A stretch of DNA of 64,000 bases. It comes from Ruminiclostridium hungatei (GTDB taxonomy: Bacteria > Bacillota > Clostridia > Acetivibrionales > DSM-1351). A program made the translations under genes and the position numbers. Location of the stretch: contig NZ_MZGX01000012.1 in assembly GCF_002051585.1 (NCBI RefSeq), forward strand, positions 1-64,000. Direction: 5' to 3'. Below, in pieces: positions 35,982 through 44,342 of the stretch. Position 1 is the first letter of the stretch; every line of letters begins with the position of its first letter. The notes beneath the pieces are model-generated. The model did no database searches, had not been told where the DNA came from, and saw only the letters and a list, made by a program, of their open reading frames with translations.

Positions 35982-37307
35982 ATGAAACTGTCTGAGAGAT
36001 TCCGCAGTATTTACTTTAACAAAAATGAACTTAGTAATGGTGAAATGACCCAATCCAGAAAACTATCCATTTATGAGGGGTGTACAGCCAGAAGCATTCT
36101 TACCCTTACCAGTGGTTCCTTTCTGGTGGGCTTTGCCAAATATTTAGGTGCAAGCAATCAGATATCAGGTATTATTTCAGCCATTCCGGTGCTGGCAGGA
36201 ATCGTAACGGTTTTCTCTCCCATATGGTTTGAGCGGATGGAAAACAGGAAGCTGATTACTGTGCTGTTTTGCTTCATAGGAAGGTTAATGCTGGGAATGA
36301 TGGTAGTAATCCCGTTTATAAATATTGCAGGTTCCTTAAAGATTACATTGCTTATTGCCATGTTCCTGCTGGCCAATTTATTTCTTGCAGCCGTTATGCC
36401 GTCAGCTCTGACCTGGGTTCTCAACATCACTCCCGAGAGCATAAGGGGAGCGTACTATGGCCGGAGGGAAGCCGTAGTTTTGTCCGCTGTGGCAGCAGTG
36501 ACACTGATAACGGGCCAGGTGCTTGACAAGTTCCACAGGCTGGGACGCCAGCTTGACGGCTTTGTAGTCCTGTACATATTTGTAATTGTCATAACCCTGG
36601 TTAACCTGGTGCTCTTCTCAGGAATGAAGGAGCAGCCCAATAAAATAACCAGGACAAACCTCACCGTGTTTAATATTTTCCGCATTCCCTTAAGGAATAA
36701 AAAGTATATGTCTATATCCTTGCTCATGGCAATCTGGAATTTTGGCTACCAGTTGGCCTTTCCGTTCACCGCCGTATACATGGTAGCCGGACTAAGGCTG
36801 GGATACGGGCTTATAACACTGATGGCGGTACTGGCATCGGTGGCAAGTGTCATATCCGTTAAATTCTGGGGGCGAATTGCCGACAGAAAGTCCTGGCTGT
36901 ATTTGACCAATCTGATGATATTCCTGCAAATACTGAGCTTTCTTATCTGGTTTTTTATAAACAGCAGCACCGTAGCACTGCTGCTTCCCATAGCACACAT
37001 TCTTAGCGGAGCCGCAATTGCGGGAATAAATATATCCCTGAGCAACCTGCAGTACACTTTTTCTCCGGCTGAAAACAAAACGGTCTATATGGGCTTCTCT
37101 TCGGCGGTTAACGGCGTAATTGGCTTCCTGGGCACTCTTGCAGGCTCATATTTCATAGCTGCAACAGACGGGTTTTCTCTTTCGGTTTTCAAGCTGTCGT
37201 TTGGGAATATGCAATTGATGTTTATAATAGCCGGCATTACCCTGCTTTCGGGCATTGTTGCCACCCGTCAGGCAGTAAATAAGGATTTGTGCAGGCAGAA
37301 GCCCTGA
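35982..37307 (+). CDS. Major facilitator superfamily transporter (12 helices)
   Basis: ATG 35982 lies behind CGGGAG and gives 441 residues; the longer start at 35949 lacks a site. About 12 hydrophobic segments are visible, with an MFS A-like loop (FWGRIADRKSWLY) between the halves. The substrate class is not recognisable. It stands alone: a 169-base gap separates it from the flavoprotein, and the next gene is another MFS of a different family. Confidence 0.8.
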   Translation: MKLSERFRSIYFNKNELSNGEMTQSRKLSIYEGCTARSILTLTSGSFLVGFAKYLGASNQISGIISAIPVLAGIVTVFSPIWFERMENRKLITVLFCFIGRLMLGMMVVIPFINIAGSLKITLLIAMFLLANLFLAAVMPSALTWVLNITPESIRGAYYGRREAVVLSAVAAVTLITGQVLDKFHRLGRQLDGFVVLYIFVIVITLVNLVLFSGMKEQPNKITRTNLTVFNIFRIPLRNKKYMSISLLMAIWNFGYQLAFPFTAVYMVAGLRLGYGLITLMAVLASVASVISVKFWGRIADRKSWLYLTNLMIFLQILSFLIWFFINSSTVALLLPIAHILSGAAIAGINISLSNLQYTFSPAENKTVYMGFSSAVNGVIGFLGTLAGSYFIAATDGFSLSVFKLSFGNMQLMFIIAGITLLSGIVATRQAVNKDLCRQKP

Positions 37308-37548
37308 TGAATTTTTATGCTTCTTTCCAATTGAAATGCATGAAATTATATGCTATTCTTATATGAATTTATTGTGCTTACGAGGTGTATGCTATTATAT
37401 TATATTTAAAATATTTTACTTTAAATTAAGGCTGTAGCGCCGGTTAACAGGTCTTGACAGATATGTTTGCCCACGCGAGGACGACTTTATTCCTTACTGG
37501 AGCTTCGGCGGTATTGACTAAAACTGAAATGGAGATTCTTAAAATAAA
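37308..37548. other. Intergenic stretch with a short dispersed-repeat fragment
   Basis: Bases around 37468-37492 (GTTTGCCCACGCGAGGACGACTTT region) resemble the reverse complement of about 39985-40012, so a short piece of the dispersed repeat family is present. No gene is supported. An AT-rich zone at 37360-37425 may hold the promoter of the following MFS gene, but no clear -35 element is visible. Confidence 0.45.
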
Positions 37549-38982
37549 ATGGAGACTCAGATTCAATATAAAAACAGGGGGCTTATCCTCATAAACATCG
37601 TACTTCTGACCTTTATGGCCTGTCTTGACAGCAGTATCGTAAATGTTGTGCTGCCTGTTATGGCCGGGTATTTCAAGGTGGGTATGAATTCCATATCTGT
37701 GGTGGTATCAACCTATTTGATTGCCATATCTGCAACAATTCTCATTTTTGGAAGACTGGGTGATATAAAGGGAACTGTGAAAATATTTCAGATAGGAACT
37801 GTGATTTTTATAATAGGCTCCTTTTTGTGTGCTATTTCAAGTACACTGTACGTACTGGTGCTTGCAAGAATAATCCAGGCAGTGGGAGCTGCCGGCTTTA
37901 TGGCAACGAGCCAGGGGATTATAACCAGGGTTTTTCCCGCGGGAGAAAGAGGTAAGGCACTGGGTGTAACCGGATCGTTTGTTGCACTGGGAACGCTGGT
38001 GGGACCGCCTCTTGGAGGCTTTATAGTTGATGCCGCCGCCTGGCAGTATATTTTCCTTATAAATATTCCCATTGGTATTTTTGCATTTATACTTGGACTG
38101 AAAATACTTCCAAAGGATCAGGAGAACAAAAAAGCAAGACTGGATGTGAAGGGTGGCCTGCTGTTTCTGGTTTTCATTGTGGCATTGTTTGCGGCACTGA
38201 TTGCGGGAGAACAGGTGGGCTTTACAAGGCCGCTTGTTCTGGCGGGTTTTGCACTGGCAATAGTGGCTTTTATAATATTCCTGAAAGTGGAAATCACAGA
38301 GGAAAGCCCTTTGATACAATTGAACATTTTTAAAAATCAGTTGTTCTCACTGAGTATATTGTGCGGCTTCCTGCTTTTTGTAGCTATGAGCTGTTCAAAT
38401 CTGGTGCTGCCCTTCTATCTCCAGGATGTAATAAAGCTGTCCGCGTCCGCCTCGGGACTTTACCTGATGACATACCCTCTTGTACTGTTTGTGGTGGCTC
38501 CAATAAGCGGACATCTGTCGGATAAAATGGGCTCGGAACTGCTTACTCTTATAGGCTTGCTGATTTTCAGCGGGGCTTTTATGGCTATGGCAACTCTGAA
38601 TCAGAATTTTCAGCCGGTTAAGCTGGTGGTGATTATAGCAATAATGGCTTTGGGCAATGGAATGTTCCAATCTCCAAACAATTCTCTGGTAATGTCTTCG
38701 GTTCCAAGGGAGAGAGTGGGGATTGCAGGCAGCATTAATGCCCTGGTAAGGAATTTGGGACTGGTTGTGGGAGTTTCGGTGTCAACCCTGATTCTGTACA
38801 GTGCCATGAGCAGCAAGCTGGGCTATACGGTCACTACCTTTGTTGCGGGCAGGGAAGCAGAATTTGCCTATGCCATGAGGGTTACCTATATATGCGCGGG
38901 GCTTATTGCCTTCACAGGTGCGGTGCTTACGGCTTTCAGACTGCTTACTGGCAGGAGAAGTGCCCGGGTGCCGAAATCATAG
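37549..38982 (+). CDS. DHA2-family (14-helix) multidrug efflux MFS transporter
   Basis: The 477-residue protein has the DHA2 start (MACLDSSIVNVVLPVM), motif A (FGRLGDIKGTVKIF) and the antiporter motif C (LGTLVGPPLGGFI). These mark EmrB/QacA-type proton-coupled exporters. Fourteen helices can be traced. The start ATG 37549 has only a weak, distant GGAG. No regulator is adjacent. Its stop lies inside a 28-bp palindrome. Confidence 0.9.
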   Translation: METQIQYKNRGLILINIVLLTFMACLDSSIVNVVLPVMAGYFKVGMNSISVVVSTYLIAISATILIFGRLGDIKGTVKIFQIGTVIFIIGSFLCAISSTLYVLVLARIIQAVGAAGFMATSQGIITRVFPAGERGKALGVTGSFVALGTLVGPPLGGFIVDAAAWQYIFLINIPIGIFAFILGLKILPKDQENKKARLDVKGGLLFLVFIVALFAALIAGEQVGFTRPLVLAGFALAIVAFIIFLKVEITEESPLIQLNIFKNQLFSLSILCGFLLFVAMSCSNLVLPFYLQDVIKLSASASGLYLMTYPLVLFVVAPISGHLSDKMGSELLTLIGLLIFSGAFMAMATLNQNFQPVKLVVIIAIMALGNGMFQSPNNSLVMSSVPRERVGIAGSINALVRNLGLVVGVSVSTLILYSAMSSKLGYTVTTFVAGREAEFAYAMRVTYICAGLIAFTGAVLTAFRLLTGRRSARVPKS

Positions 38983-39005
38983 ATAACCCATATGGGTTAT
39001 CTATG
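38978..39005. terminator. Perfect 28-bp palindrome between convergent genes
   Basis: CATAGATAACCCAT and ATGGGTTATCTATG meet without a spacer; the first includes the MFS stop codon. Like the one at 31433, it stands between convergent genes and lacks good T-tracts. Confidence 0.7.
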
Positions 39006-39021
39006 ATATTATGTATACTAA

Positions 39022-39645
39022 TCACTGACCAAGCAGTTCGAGCAATTGTGCCGGGGATTTCAGATAGTAGTCGGCAGCAATGTTGGCTGAATTATTTGAG
39101 CCCCATATGGCAAGTGCAAACTTAACACCGGCATTTTTGGCACACTGGCTGTCAAAAAGAGTGTCGCCCACATACAAGGTTTCGTCGGGCGCTGCGCCCA
39201 GCCTCTCCATGGCCTTCTGCAGCGGTTCGGCTTCCGGCTTGTGCCTCACGGTGTCGTCGGAACATATGACTGCGGCAAATTTATTTAGCAAGCCCTGCAG
39301 GCAGGTATCTATCTTTATTTCATAATCACATCTGGAGGTGACTACAGCCAGGGGCACATTTTTTGCGCCGAGGCTGTCCAGCAGCTCCTGTATGCCGTCA
39401 AAGGTCCGGCAGCGTTTAAAACCTTCTATCAGGTACTTATAATAGTCCTTTATTGTGCCCTCGATATCGGTAAAGCCGTATCTTTCCAAGGATTGGCGGG
39501 TGGGAACACCGTAGCCCTTTAAGAGCTCCTGGTCGGTAAAATATCTTCCGTGCTTTTGAAAAATTACACTCTGGTAAGCAAACATGACAGCTTCTTCGGT
39601 ATCTACCATTGTGCCGTCTACATCGAATACAACGTATTTATACAT
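39022..39645 (-). CDS. HAD-superfamily hydrolase, phosphoglycolate-phosphatase-like
   Basis: ATG at 39645 (minus strand) has TTGGAGG upstream and gives 207 residues; the ORF extends to 39660 without need. Motif I is DVDGTMVD, motif II VVTSRC, motif III VGDTLFDSQCAKNAG. The helical cap between motifs I and II is of the beta-phosphoglucomutase/PGP type. It is a cytosolic phosphatase of unknown natural substrate. An inverted repeat sits just upstream (39671-39704). Confidence 0.87.
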   Translation of the reverse strand: MYKYVVFDVDGTMVDTEEAVMFAYQSVIFQKHGRYFTDQELLKGYGVPTRQSLERYGFTDIEGTIKDYYKYLIEGFKRCRTFDGIQELLDSLGAKNVPLAVVTSRCDYEIKIDTCLQGLLNKFAAVICSDDTVRHKPEAEPLQKAMERLGAAPDETLYVGDTLFDSQCAKNAGVKFALAIWGSNNSANIAADYYLKSPAQLLELLGQ

Positions 39646-39670
39646 ATTGGCGGCCTCCAACTTGAATATT

Positions 39671-39704
39671 GATATGTCAGCTATTCGGCTATAGCTGACA
39701 TATC
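39671..39704 (-). promoter_or_regulatory. 14-bp inverted repeat upstream of the HAD gene
   Basis: GATATGTCAGCTAT and ATAGCTGACATATC pair perfectly around a 6-base spacer, 25 bases ahead of the HAD start codon on the minus strand. It could be an operator or a leader hairpin. No T-tract follows on the minus strand. Confidence 0.5.
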
Positions 39705-39721
39705 TGTTATTATAGCATTAA

Positions 39722-39821
39722 ATTAACCTGTAGTGCTAATTGAAAATGTGATAAAAGGAAGAGAATGCTATTCACTCCCGGACAAGCTTCAAATAAATGC
39801 TTGTATATAACGCTTTTGGCG
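39722..39821. repeat. 100-bp dispersed repeat, copy 2
   Basis: It is about 90% identical to 27038-27137 in the same orientation, sharing CTTCAAATAAATGCTTGTAT. Here it directly abuts another repeat family, so the two may be parts of one larger element that is truncated at 27 kb. Confidence 0.85.
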
Positions 39822-39852
39822 AAATTGCAATATCTTTCGGCATGCCTTTTTA

Positions 39853-40002
39853 GACGTCGCAGCAACTCGGCCATCCAGGCCTCGGGAGCTGCTTAAATTG
39901 ACGTCCTGTCAGTTTAACTGCCAAAGCAGCATGCCAAAAGCCTACAATTTCAGCAAAAGCTTTTAATCATACTACGCATTTCTTTAAAGTCGTCCTCACG
40001 TG
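39853..40002 (-). repeat. Inverted, diverged relative of the 350-bp RHS-flanking repeat
   Basis: On the minus strand this reads GACAGGACGTCA, TTTAAGCAGC, GGATGGCCGAGTTGCTGCGACG, matching 5743-5805 with scattered changes, and further upstream AAGAAATGCGTAGTATGAT compares with AAGCAATGGGAAGCATGAT at 5680. The element therefore is not confined to the RHS region. Confidence 0.7.
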
Positions 40003-40060
40003 AATTGCAAACTTGCCTCTTAATGACTTTATTAACTAGCACAACGAATTATAATATTAT

Positions 40061-41569
40061 CTACAAGGGGTCATGTCTGTAATTATACATTCTGGTAAGA
40101 TAAAAAATAACCAGGAAGCATACTCCTGTTGAAAACAGTACATCAAAAACTATAAGCTTATCGGGTATGATATTGCTGATAAGCTTTACGCAAAAATAGC
40201 CTGTCACACCGAAGAGGGTGAACACCAGTCCTTTAAGGAAAGACAGCCGTATTTCGCAGACCTTTCTGATTTCGTGCATATTCAGCACAAGTCCTGTAAT
40301 AGAAGCAATTACCATGGCAATTCCGTATCCGAAAATATTCAGGCCCGGTATTCCGGTCAGAACTATTACCAGCAGCAAGCTTTCCACGGAAACGATGATG
40401 GAGTTTTTCAAATTGACGTTTTGCTTTCCCAGGGCGTTAAGGATTCCAAAGGAGGCGGCGGCAACGTAGCTGATAAAATTGCATATGCCCGCTGCCATTA
40501 TCATCTGCCCCAGGTCGTCACGGCTGTAAAACAGAAGTCCAAGCTTTTTAGGAATACATACAGAGACAATGAGTGTTCCCAGCCCCACCAGGAAGGATGC
40601 CCTCAATACTTGCGAAATTCTGTTTTCAGTACTCCAGGAATCCTTTTTGCTCAGGCTCAGGGACATGTCGGGTATCATTACTGTCATCATGGAGCCAATG
40701 ATTATAAAGGGAAGGTTTACAGTGGTCATAGCCATTCCGAGGAATTTTCCTATCAGCTCCAGCGCGGTATCATAGCTCATACCCGAACTTATGAGCCTTC
40801 TTGGCAATATCAGGGTAGATGCGGTATTGAGAATAGAGGATAAGAAACCGTTCAGACTAAGAGGACAGGAAATTATTAATATATCTGTCAGCAATTGCAG
40901 CGGATTTTTCACCTTCGCCTTCACAGAAACCAGCTTGCGGGAAAAAAGCTTAAAAGCTGTAAACAGCATCAGCATGCTTATGGACTCACCAACTGCCAAA
41001 GCAAAATATGCCGTGGTTACGGCTCCTTTTATATTTTTTACCGACAAAATTGCCATTACCGCAAGAAGTATGGTTACACGTATGCATTTTTCAAGAATAT
41101 CAATGCCTGCCGGAATGGTGAATTTTTCAAATCCGTAGAAAAAACCTTTAAATATGGCGGACATGGGTATGAAGACAAGTGCAGGACAGATAACCCGTAT
41201 GGCATCTGCCGCGCGGCTGTCCTTAATGAAAAAGCTGCTGATATTGGAGGCATTTATAAAGACAAGCACAGCCACAGCTATGCTCCACAACCCTAAAAAG
41301 CAGATTGCCACCTTTACGGTCCTGTGAAGGTTCCGGTAATCCTTTTTGCTGTTGTATACGGCACAGGTCTTCGAAACGGCGGTGACCAAACCGTCTGCGG
41401 TGAGGCACAAAAGCAGGGAATAAACCGGCATTACAAGGCCGTAGAGACCCAGACCGCCTGCCCCAAGCTTTTTTGAAAGAATTATTGAGAATGCGAAGCC
41501 TATAAAGCCGGTAATTAAGTTGGATATAGTCAGTATTGCGGAATTTTTATAAAATTTGTCAAGTCCCAT
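40061..41569 (-). CDS. SpoVB/MurJ-like lipid-linked oligosaccharide flippase
   Basis: The 502-residue protein has about 14 membrane helices and the polysaccharide-export family start (NSAILTISNLITGFIGFAFSIILSKKLGAGGLGLYGLVMPVYSLLLCLTADGL). That opening is typical of stage V sporulation protein B and relatives in spore formers, which flip lipid-linked wall precursors during cortex or peptidoglycan synthesis. It starts at ATG 41569 on the minus strand. The gene is isolated: the repeat-rich stretch lies downstream. Vegetative or sporulation use is not determined. Confidence 0.85.
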   Translation of the reverse strand: MGLDKFYKNSAILTISNLITGFIGFAFSIILSKKLGAGGLGLYGLVMPVYSLLLCLTADGLVTAVSKTCAVYNSKKDYRNLHRTVKVAICFLGLWSIAVAVLVFINASNISSFFIKDSRAADAIRVICPALVFIPMSAIFKGFFYGFEKFTIPAGIDILEKCIRVTILLAVMAILSVKNIKGAVTTAYFALAVGESISMLMLFTAFKLFSRKLVSVKAKVKNPLQLLTDILIISCPLSLNGFLSSILNTASTLILPRRLISSGMSYDTALELIGKFLGMAMTTVNLPFIIIGSMMTVMIPDMSLSLSKKDSWSTENRISQVLRASFLVGLGTLIVSVCIPKKLGLLFYSRDDLGQMIMAAGICNFISYVAAASFGILNALGKQNVNLKNSIIVSVESLLLVIVLTGIPGLNIFGYGIAMVIASITGLVLNMHEIRKVCEIRLSFLKGLVFTLFGVTGYFCVKLISNIIPDKLIVFDVLFSTGVCFLVIFYLTRMYNYRHDPL

Positions 41570-41662
41570 GCGGTAGCTCCATTTTTGCCTTATTATTAAA
41601 TGCTATTCACAATAAGACAGGTTTATTACCGGCAGGGTCCCCAATCCCTTTGCAGGAGAAAA

Positions 41663-41697
41663 TAAAAAGAGGTATCTTTCTTATAAAAGATCCTCTA
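41663..41697 (-). terminator. Intrinsic terminator of the DUF1294 gene
   Basis: On the minus strand AGAGGATCTTT pairs with AAAGATACCTCT (one bulged base) and is followed by TTTTTATTTT. It overlaps the DUF1294 stop codon. Confidence 0.8.
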
Positions 41698-41961
41698 CTT
41701 ATTGACCAGGTAATATATGAAAATGGTCTGAGCCATGATTATAAATGGAATCAATGTCATGAAGTACCAGTTTCTGGTTTTATGATGAAATAGAAAAAGA
41801 CCTATGTAAACGCCTATGCTGCCTCCCAGTATTGAAAGGAGAAAGAAGGAGCGTTCAGGTATCCTCCACAGTTTGTTTTTCGCTTTGAATTTGTCCAGTG
41901 ATACAAGTATAAAGCCAAATATATTCAGTACAGCCAGCAACGGGATTATAAAATTTTGCAT
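41695..41961 (-). CDS. DUF1294 small membrane protein
   Basis: The 88-residue protein has the pattern of DUF1294: a first helix (IIPLLAVLNIFGFILVSLDKFKAKN), WRIPERSFFLLSILGGSIGVYIGLFLFHHKTRNWYF, and a third helix. The motif RIPE..L....GG..G...G...F.HKT..W.F is nearly complete. It should be an integral membrane protein with three helices; its role is unknown. It is monocistronic with its own terminator. Confidence 0.9.
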   Translation of the reverse strand: MQNFIIPLLAVLNIFGFILVSLDKFKAKNKLWRIPERSFFLLSILGGSIGVYIGLFLFHHKTRNWYFMTLIPFIIMAQTIFIYYLVNK

Positions 41962-42165
41962 AATCGCACCTCATCCAGTATCTAAAGATGTATTATACTA
42001 TAATAATACAATATTATACCACAAAAGTGCCAGCTTTTTCTTAACAGCAATTACAAGCGTATTTTTTCAGGCCTGGATATGACTCTTTTCAGGTATCAGA
42101 GGAGATTGACACAGGGGTGATTATATGATAATCTTTCATAAATAAATTTTGAAACGGAGTCAGCT

Positions 42166-42480
42166 ATGGATAATTTTGAAAATGTGAATATCATAAAGAA
42201 GGCAAATGTATATTTCGAAGGTAAGGTTACAAGCAGAACAGTGGTTTTTGGAAGCGGGGAAAGAAAGACCCTTGGCATAATGATGCCGGGTGAATATGAA
42301 TTCGGAACAGCAGATAAGGAAATTATAGAGATTTTGGCAGGAAAGCTGGACGTGCTGCTGCCTGGAGCAGAAAACTGGCTGTCGGTGGAAGCGGGACAGG
42401 AGTTTGAAGTAAAGTCAAATTCCAAATTCCAGCTCAAGGTAACGGAATTGACAGACTACTGCTGCTCATATGTAAAATAG
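42166..42480 (+). CDS. ppnP: Pyrimidine/purine nucleoside phosphorylase (DUF1255)
   Basis: This 104-residue cupin-type protein matches Ppn[46 protein letters not shown], and the Gxxx[10 protein letters not shown] core. Family members split many nucleosides with phosphate into base and ribose-1-phosphate. Length is typical. ATG 42166 follows ACGGAG. It stands alone between the divergent DUF1294 gene and the cell-wall operon and has its own terminator. Confidence 0.93.
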   Translation: MDNFENVNIIKKANVYFEGKVTSRTVVFGSGERKTLGIMMPGEYEFGTADKEIIEILAGKLDVLLPGAENWLSVEAGQEFEVKSNSKFQLKVTELTDYCCSYVK

Positions 42481-42495
42481 AAAAAATAAAAAAAG

Positions 42496-42531
42496 GCATG
42501 TCATCACTTAATTTGATGACATGCTGTTTTT
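42496..42531 (+). terminator. Intrinsic terminator after the nucleoside phosphorylase gene
   Basis: GCATGTCATCA and TGATGACATGC form an 11-bp perfect stem with a 7-nt loop, followed by TGTTTTTATTTTT. Confidence 0.92.
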
Positions 42532-42621
42532 ATTTTTGGAGACTTTTTAAGCCGGCAGACAATTTGTAAAATCCCGAGTATTTGTATATAATAGTGTAAA
42601 ACATGGAGTAAGGAGGTTTTT

Positions 42622-43071
42622 ATGAAATTTGACTTACTGGACTTGAGTTTTTTTGGTGTGTTGCTGAAGATAATACTTATCGTATTAATATATATAATCA
42701 TAGTTCAGGCCCTTAAGATTATGTCCAGGGATGTTAAGCGGGGCGGGCTCAAGAATGGGAAAAATCTTGGCTGGAGACTCAAGCTTGTATACCCCGGAGA
42801 CGGAGGGGCTTTTGTTGAAGGAGATACTATTCCCATTGGCAATAAACTGACCATAGGAAGAAACAGGCAAAACCAGATGGTACTGCCTTCACCGTCTGTT
42901 TCCAACTTCCATGTAAAAATATATTTTGAAGACGGGCGCTATATGCTGGAGGATCTCAACTCCACCAACGGCACCTTTATAAATGGTGTTATGGTTGACA
43001 AAAAAAGTTTGCAGCCAGGGGATGAGATAAGTATATCCCAAACGGTACTGGTTGTTTCTGATGATGTGTAG
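42622..43071 (+). CDS. Membrane-anchored FHA-domain protein
   Basis: The 149-residue protein starts at ATG 42622 behind AAGGAGG. One membrane helix (residues 8-33) is followed by a cytoplasmic FHA domain with the phosphothreonine-binding signature LTIGRNRQNQMVLPSPSVSNFHVKI and LEDLNSTNGTFING. FHA domains read phosphothreonine marks set by Ser/Thr kinases. It leads an operon with FtsW/RodA- and PBP-type genes, the same trio as FhaB-RodA-PbpA in actinobacteria, so it probably links kinase signalling to wall synthesis. No kinase gene is in the window. Confidence 0.9.
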   Translation: MKFDLLDLSFFGVLLKIILIVLIYIIIVQALKIMSRDVKRGGLKNGKNLGWRLKLVYPGDGGAFVEGDTIPIGNKLTIGRNRQNQMVLPSPSVSNFHVKIYFEDGRYMLEDLNSTNGTFINGVMVDKKSLQPGDEISISQTVLVVSDDV

Positions 43072-43121
43072 TTTATGAAAGGAATTGCTGCCAACCGGAT
43101 TTTTTGCGGCAGGCTGATACA

Positions 43122-44342
43122 ATGACAAAACGACTTAGAACCTTACAGCTTTTAATATATTTATTCTTATTTTTCGGATTTCTTAATCTCGCTTTTCTGG
43201 GAAAACCCATAGACCCCACAGCAGGGGTGTTTTTTGGGGTTATAACGGCTATTATTGCCGTGACCTCCTGGGTGCTTAAAAAGTATTATCCCATGGGTGA
43301 CAGGCTTATATTTCTCCTGGCGGCAATGCTTTGCTCCATCGGAATCATAATGCTGTTCCGGCTTGACAGGGATACCGCCGTAAAGCAGCTCGGCTGGCTG
43401 GTAATAGGTATAGTAATGTTCCTGTTTGTGGTGCTCTATCTGAAAAAAGGACTGGTAAAGTACGCAAAATATAGATATGTATTTCTGGCTGGAACCATAT
43501 TGTTCATGGCAATGGCCACCTTTATAGGAGTGGAGATACTGGGAGCGAAGAACTGGGTCAGGATAGGGACGACCTATGGTTTCCAGCCCTCTGAATTCGG
43601 AAAGATATTCCTTATTCTTTATCTGTCCACTGCCCTGTCCCATATAACCTCAAGGAAACAGCTTATTGAGCCCGGTATTGTAATAATAGTGGCACTGGGC
43701 TTCATGGTGCTGCAGAAAGACCTGGGGACGGCGCTGATAATATTCGCGGTGGCAGTGACCATGGTATACCTTGCAACGTCTAAAAAGCTTTACGTACTTA
43801 TTTCCCTTGGCTTGTTCAGCGGGGGAGGACTGGCCAGCTATGCCGTTTTCGGCCATATCAGGAGGCGCTTTATGATATGGCTCAATCCCTGGGATTATGT
43901 CTATAACGAAAGCTACCAACTGGTGCAATCCATGTATGCCATCGCAATGGGCGGCCTTTTCGGAAGAGGCTTGGGTATGGGGCATCCCGGCTATGTGGCT
44001 GTCAATGAATCCGACTTTATTTTCTCGGTAATCTGTGAAGAAATGGGACTGCTCATGGGTCTGGCCGTATTAATACTGCATTTCCTCCTGTTTTACAGGT
44101 CCATTAGGAGTGCCATACATGCTGAGAATAATTTTACAAAGCTTCTGACTGCGGGACTCAGCGTCATGATAGCCACTCAGGCACTTGTAATAGTAGGCGG
44201 CGTAACCGGTTTTATTCCATTGACGGGAATAACGCTTCCTTTTGTGAGCTACGGGGGAACCTCCCTGTTAATAAGCTTTTTGGCTTTAAGCATAATACAA
44301 AAGGTATCGGAAGGGGACGAAGGTGATACTCAGGATGGATAA
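43122..44342 (+). CDS. FtsW/RodA/SpoVE-family peptidoglycan glycosyltransferase
   Basis: ATG 43122 is preferred over TTG 43104. The 406-residue protein has about ten membrane helices and the SEDS-family signatures GAKNWVRIG..FQPSEFGKI, LQKDLGTALII, SYQLVQSMYAIAMGGLFGRGLGMG and PLTGITLPFVSYGGTSLL. Such proteins polymerise lipid II together with a class B PBP. The PBP gene starts inside its last codons (overlap of 8 bases), which fits a stoichiometric pair. Elongation, division or spore use cannot be told apart. Confidence 0.92.
   Translation: MTKRLRTLQLLIYLFLFFGFLNLAFLGKPIDPTAGVFFGVITAIIAVTSWVLKKYYPMGDRLIFLLAAMLCSIGIIMLFRLDRDTAVKQLGWLVIGIVMFLFVVLYLKKGLVKYAKYRYVFLAGTILFMAMATFIGVEILGAKNWVRIGTTYGFQPSEFGKIFLILYLSTALSHITSRKQLIEPGIVIIVALGFMVLQKDLGTALIIFAVAVTMVYLATSKKLYVLISLGLFSGGGLASYAVFGHIRRRFMIWLNPWDYVYNESYQLVQSMYAIAMGGLFGRGLGMGHPGYVAVNESDFIFSVICEEMGLLMGLAVLILHFLLFYRSIRSAIHAENNFTKLLTAGLSVMIATQALVIVGGVTGFIPLTGITLPFVSYGGTSLLISFLALSIIQKVSEGDEGDTQDG

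Larger units (their letters stand above)
39646..40060. other. Gene-free stretch rich in repeats
   Basis: Besides the inverted repeat at 39671, this stretch is filled by the 100-bp repeat copy 2 and by an inverted relative of the 350-bp RHS-flanking repeat. No gene is seen. Confidence 0.6.

Noticed and set aside
39860-39900. tRNA-like GGATGGCCGAG segment in the dispersed repeat
   Set aside because: No T-arm, anticodon stem or acceptor pairing could be built around it.
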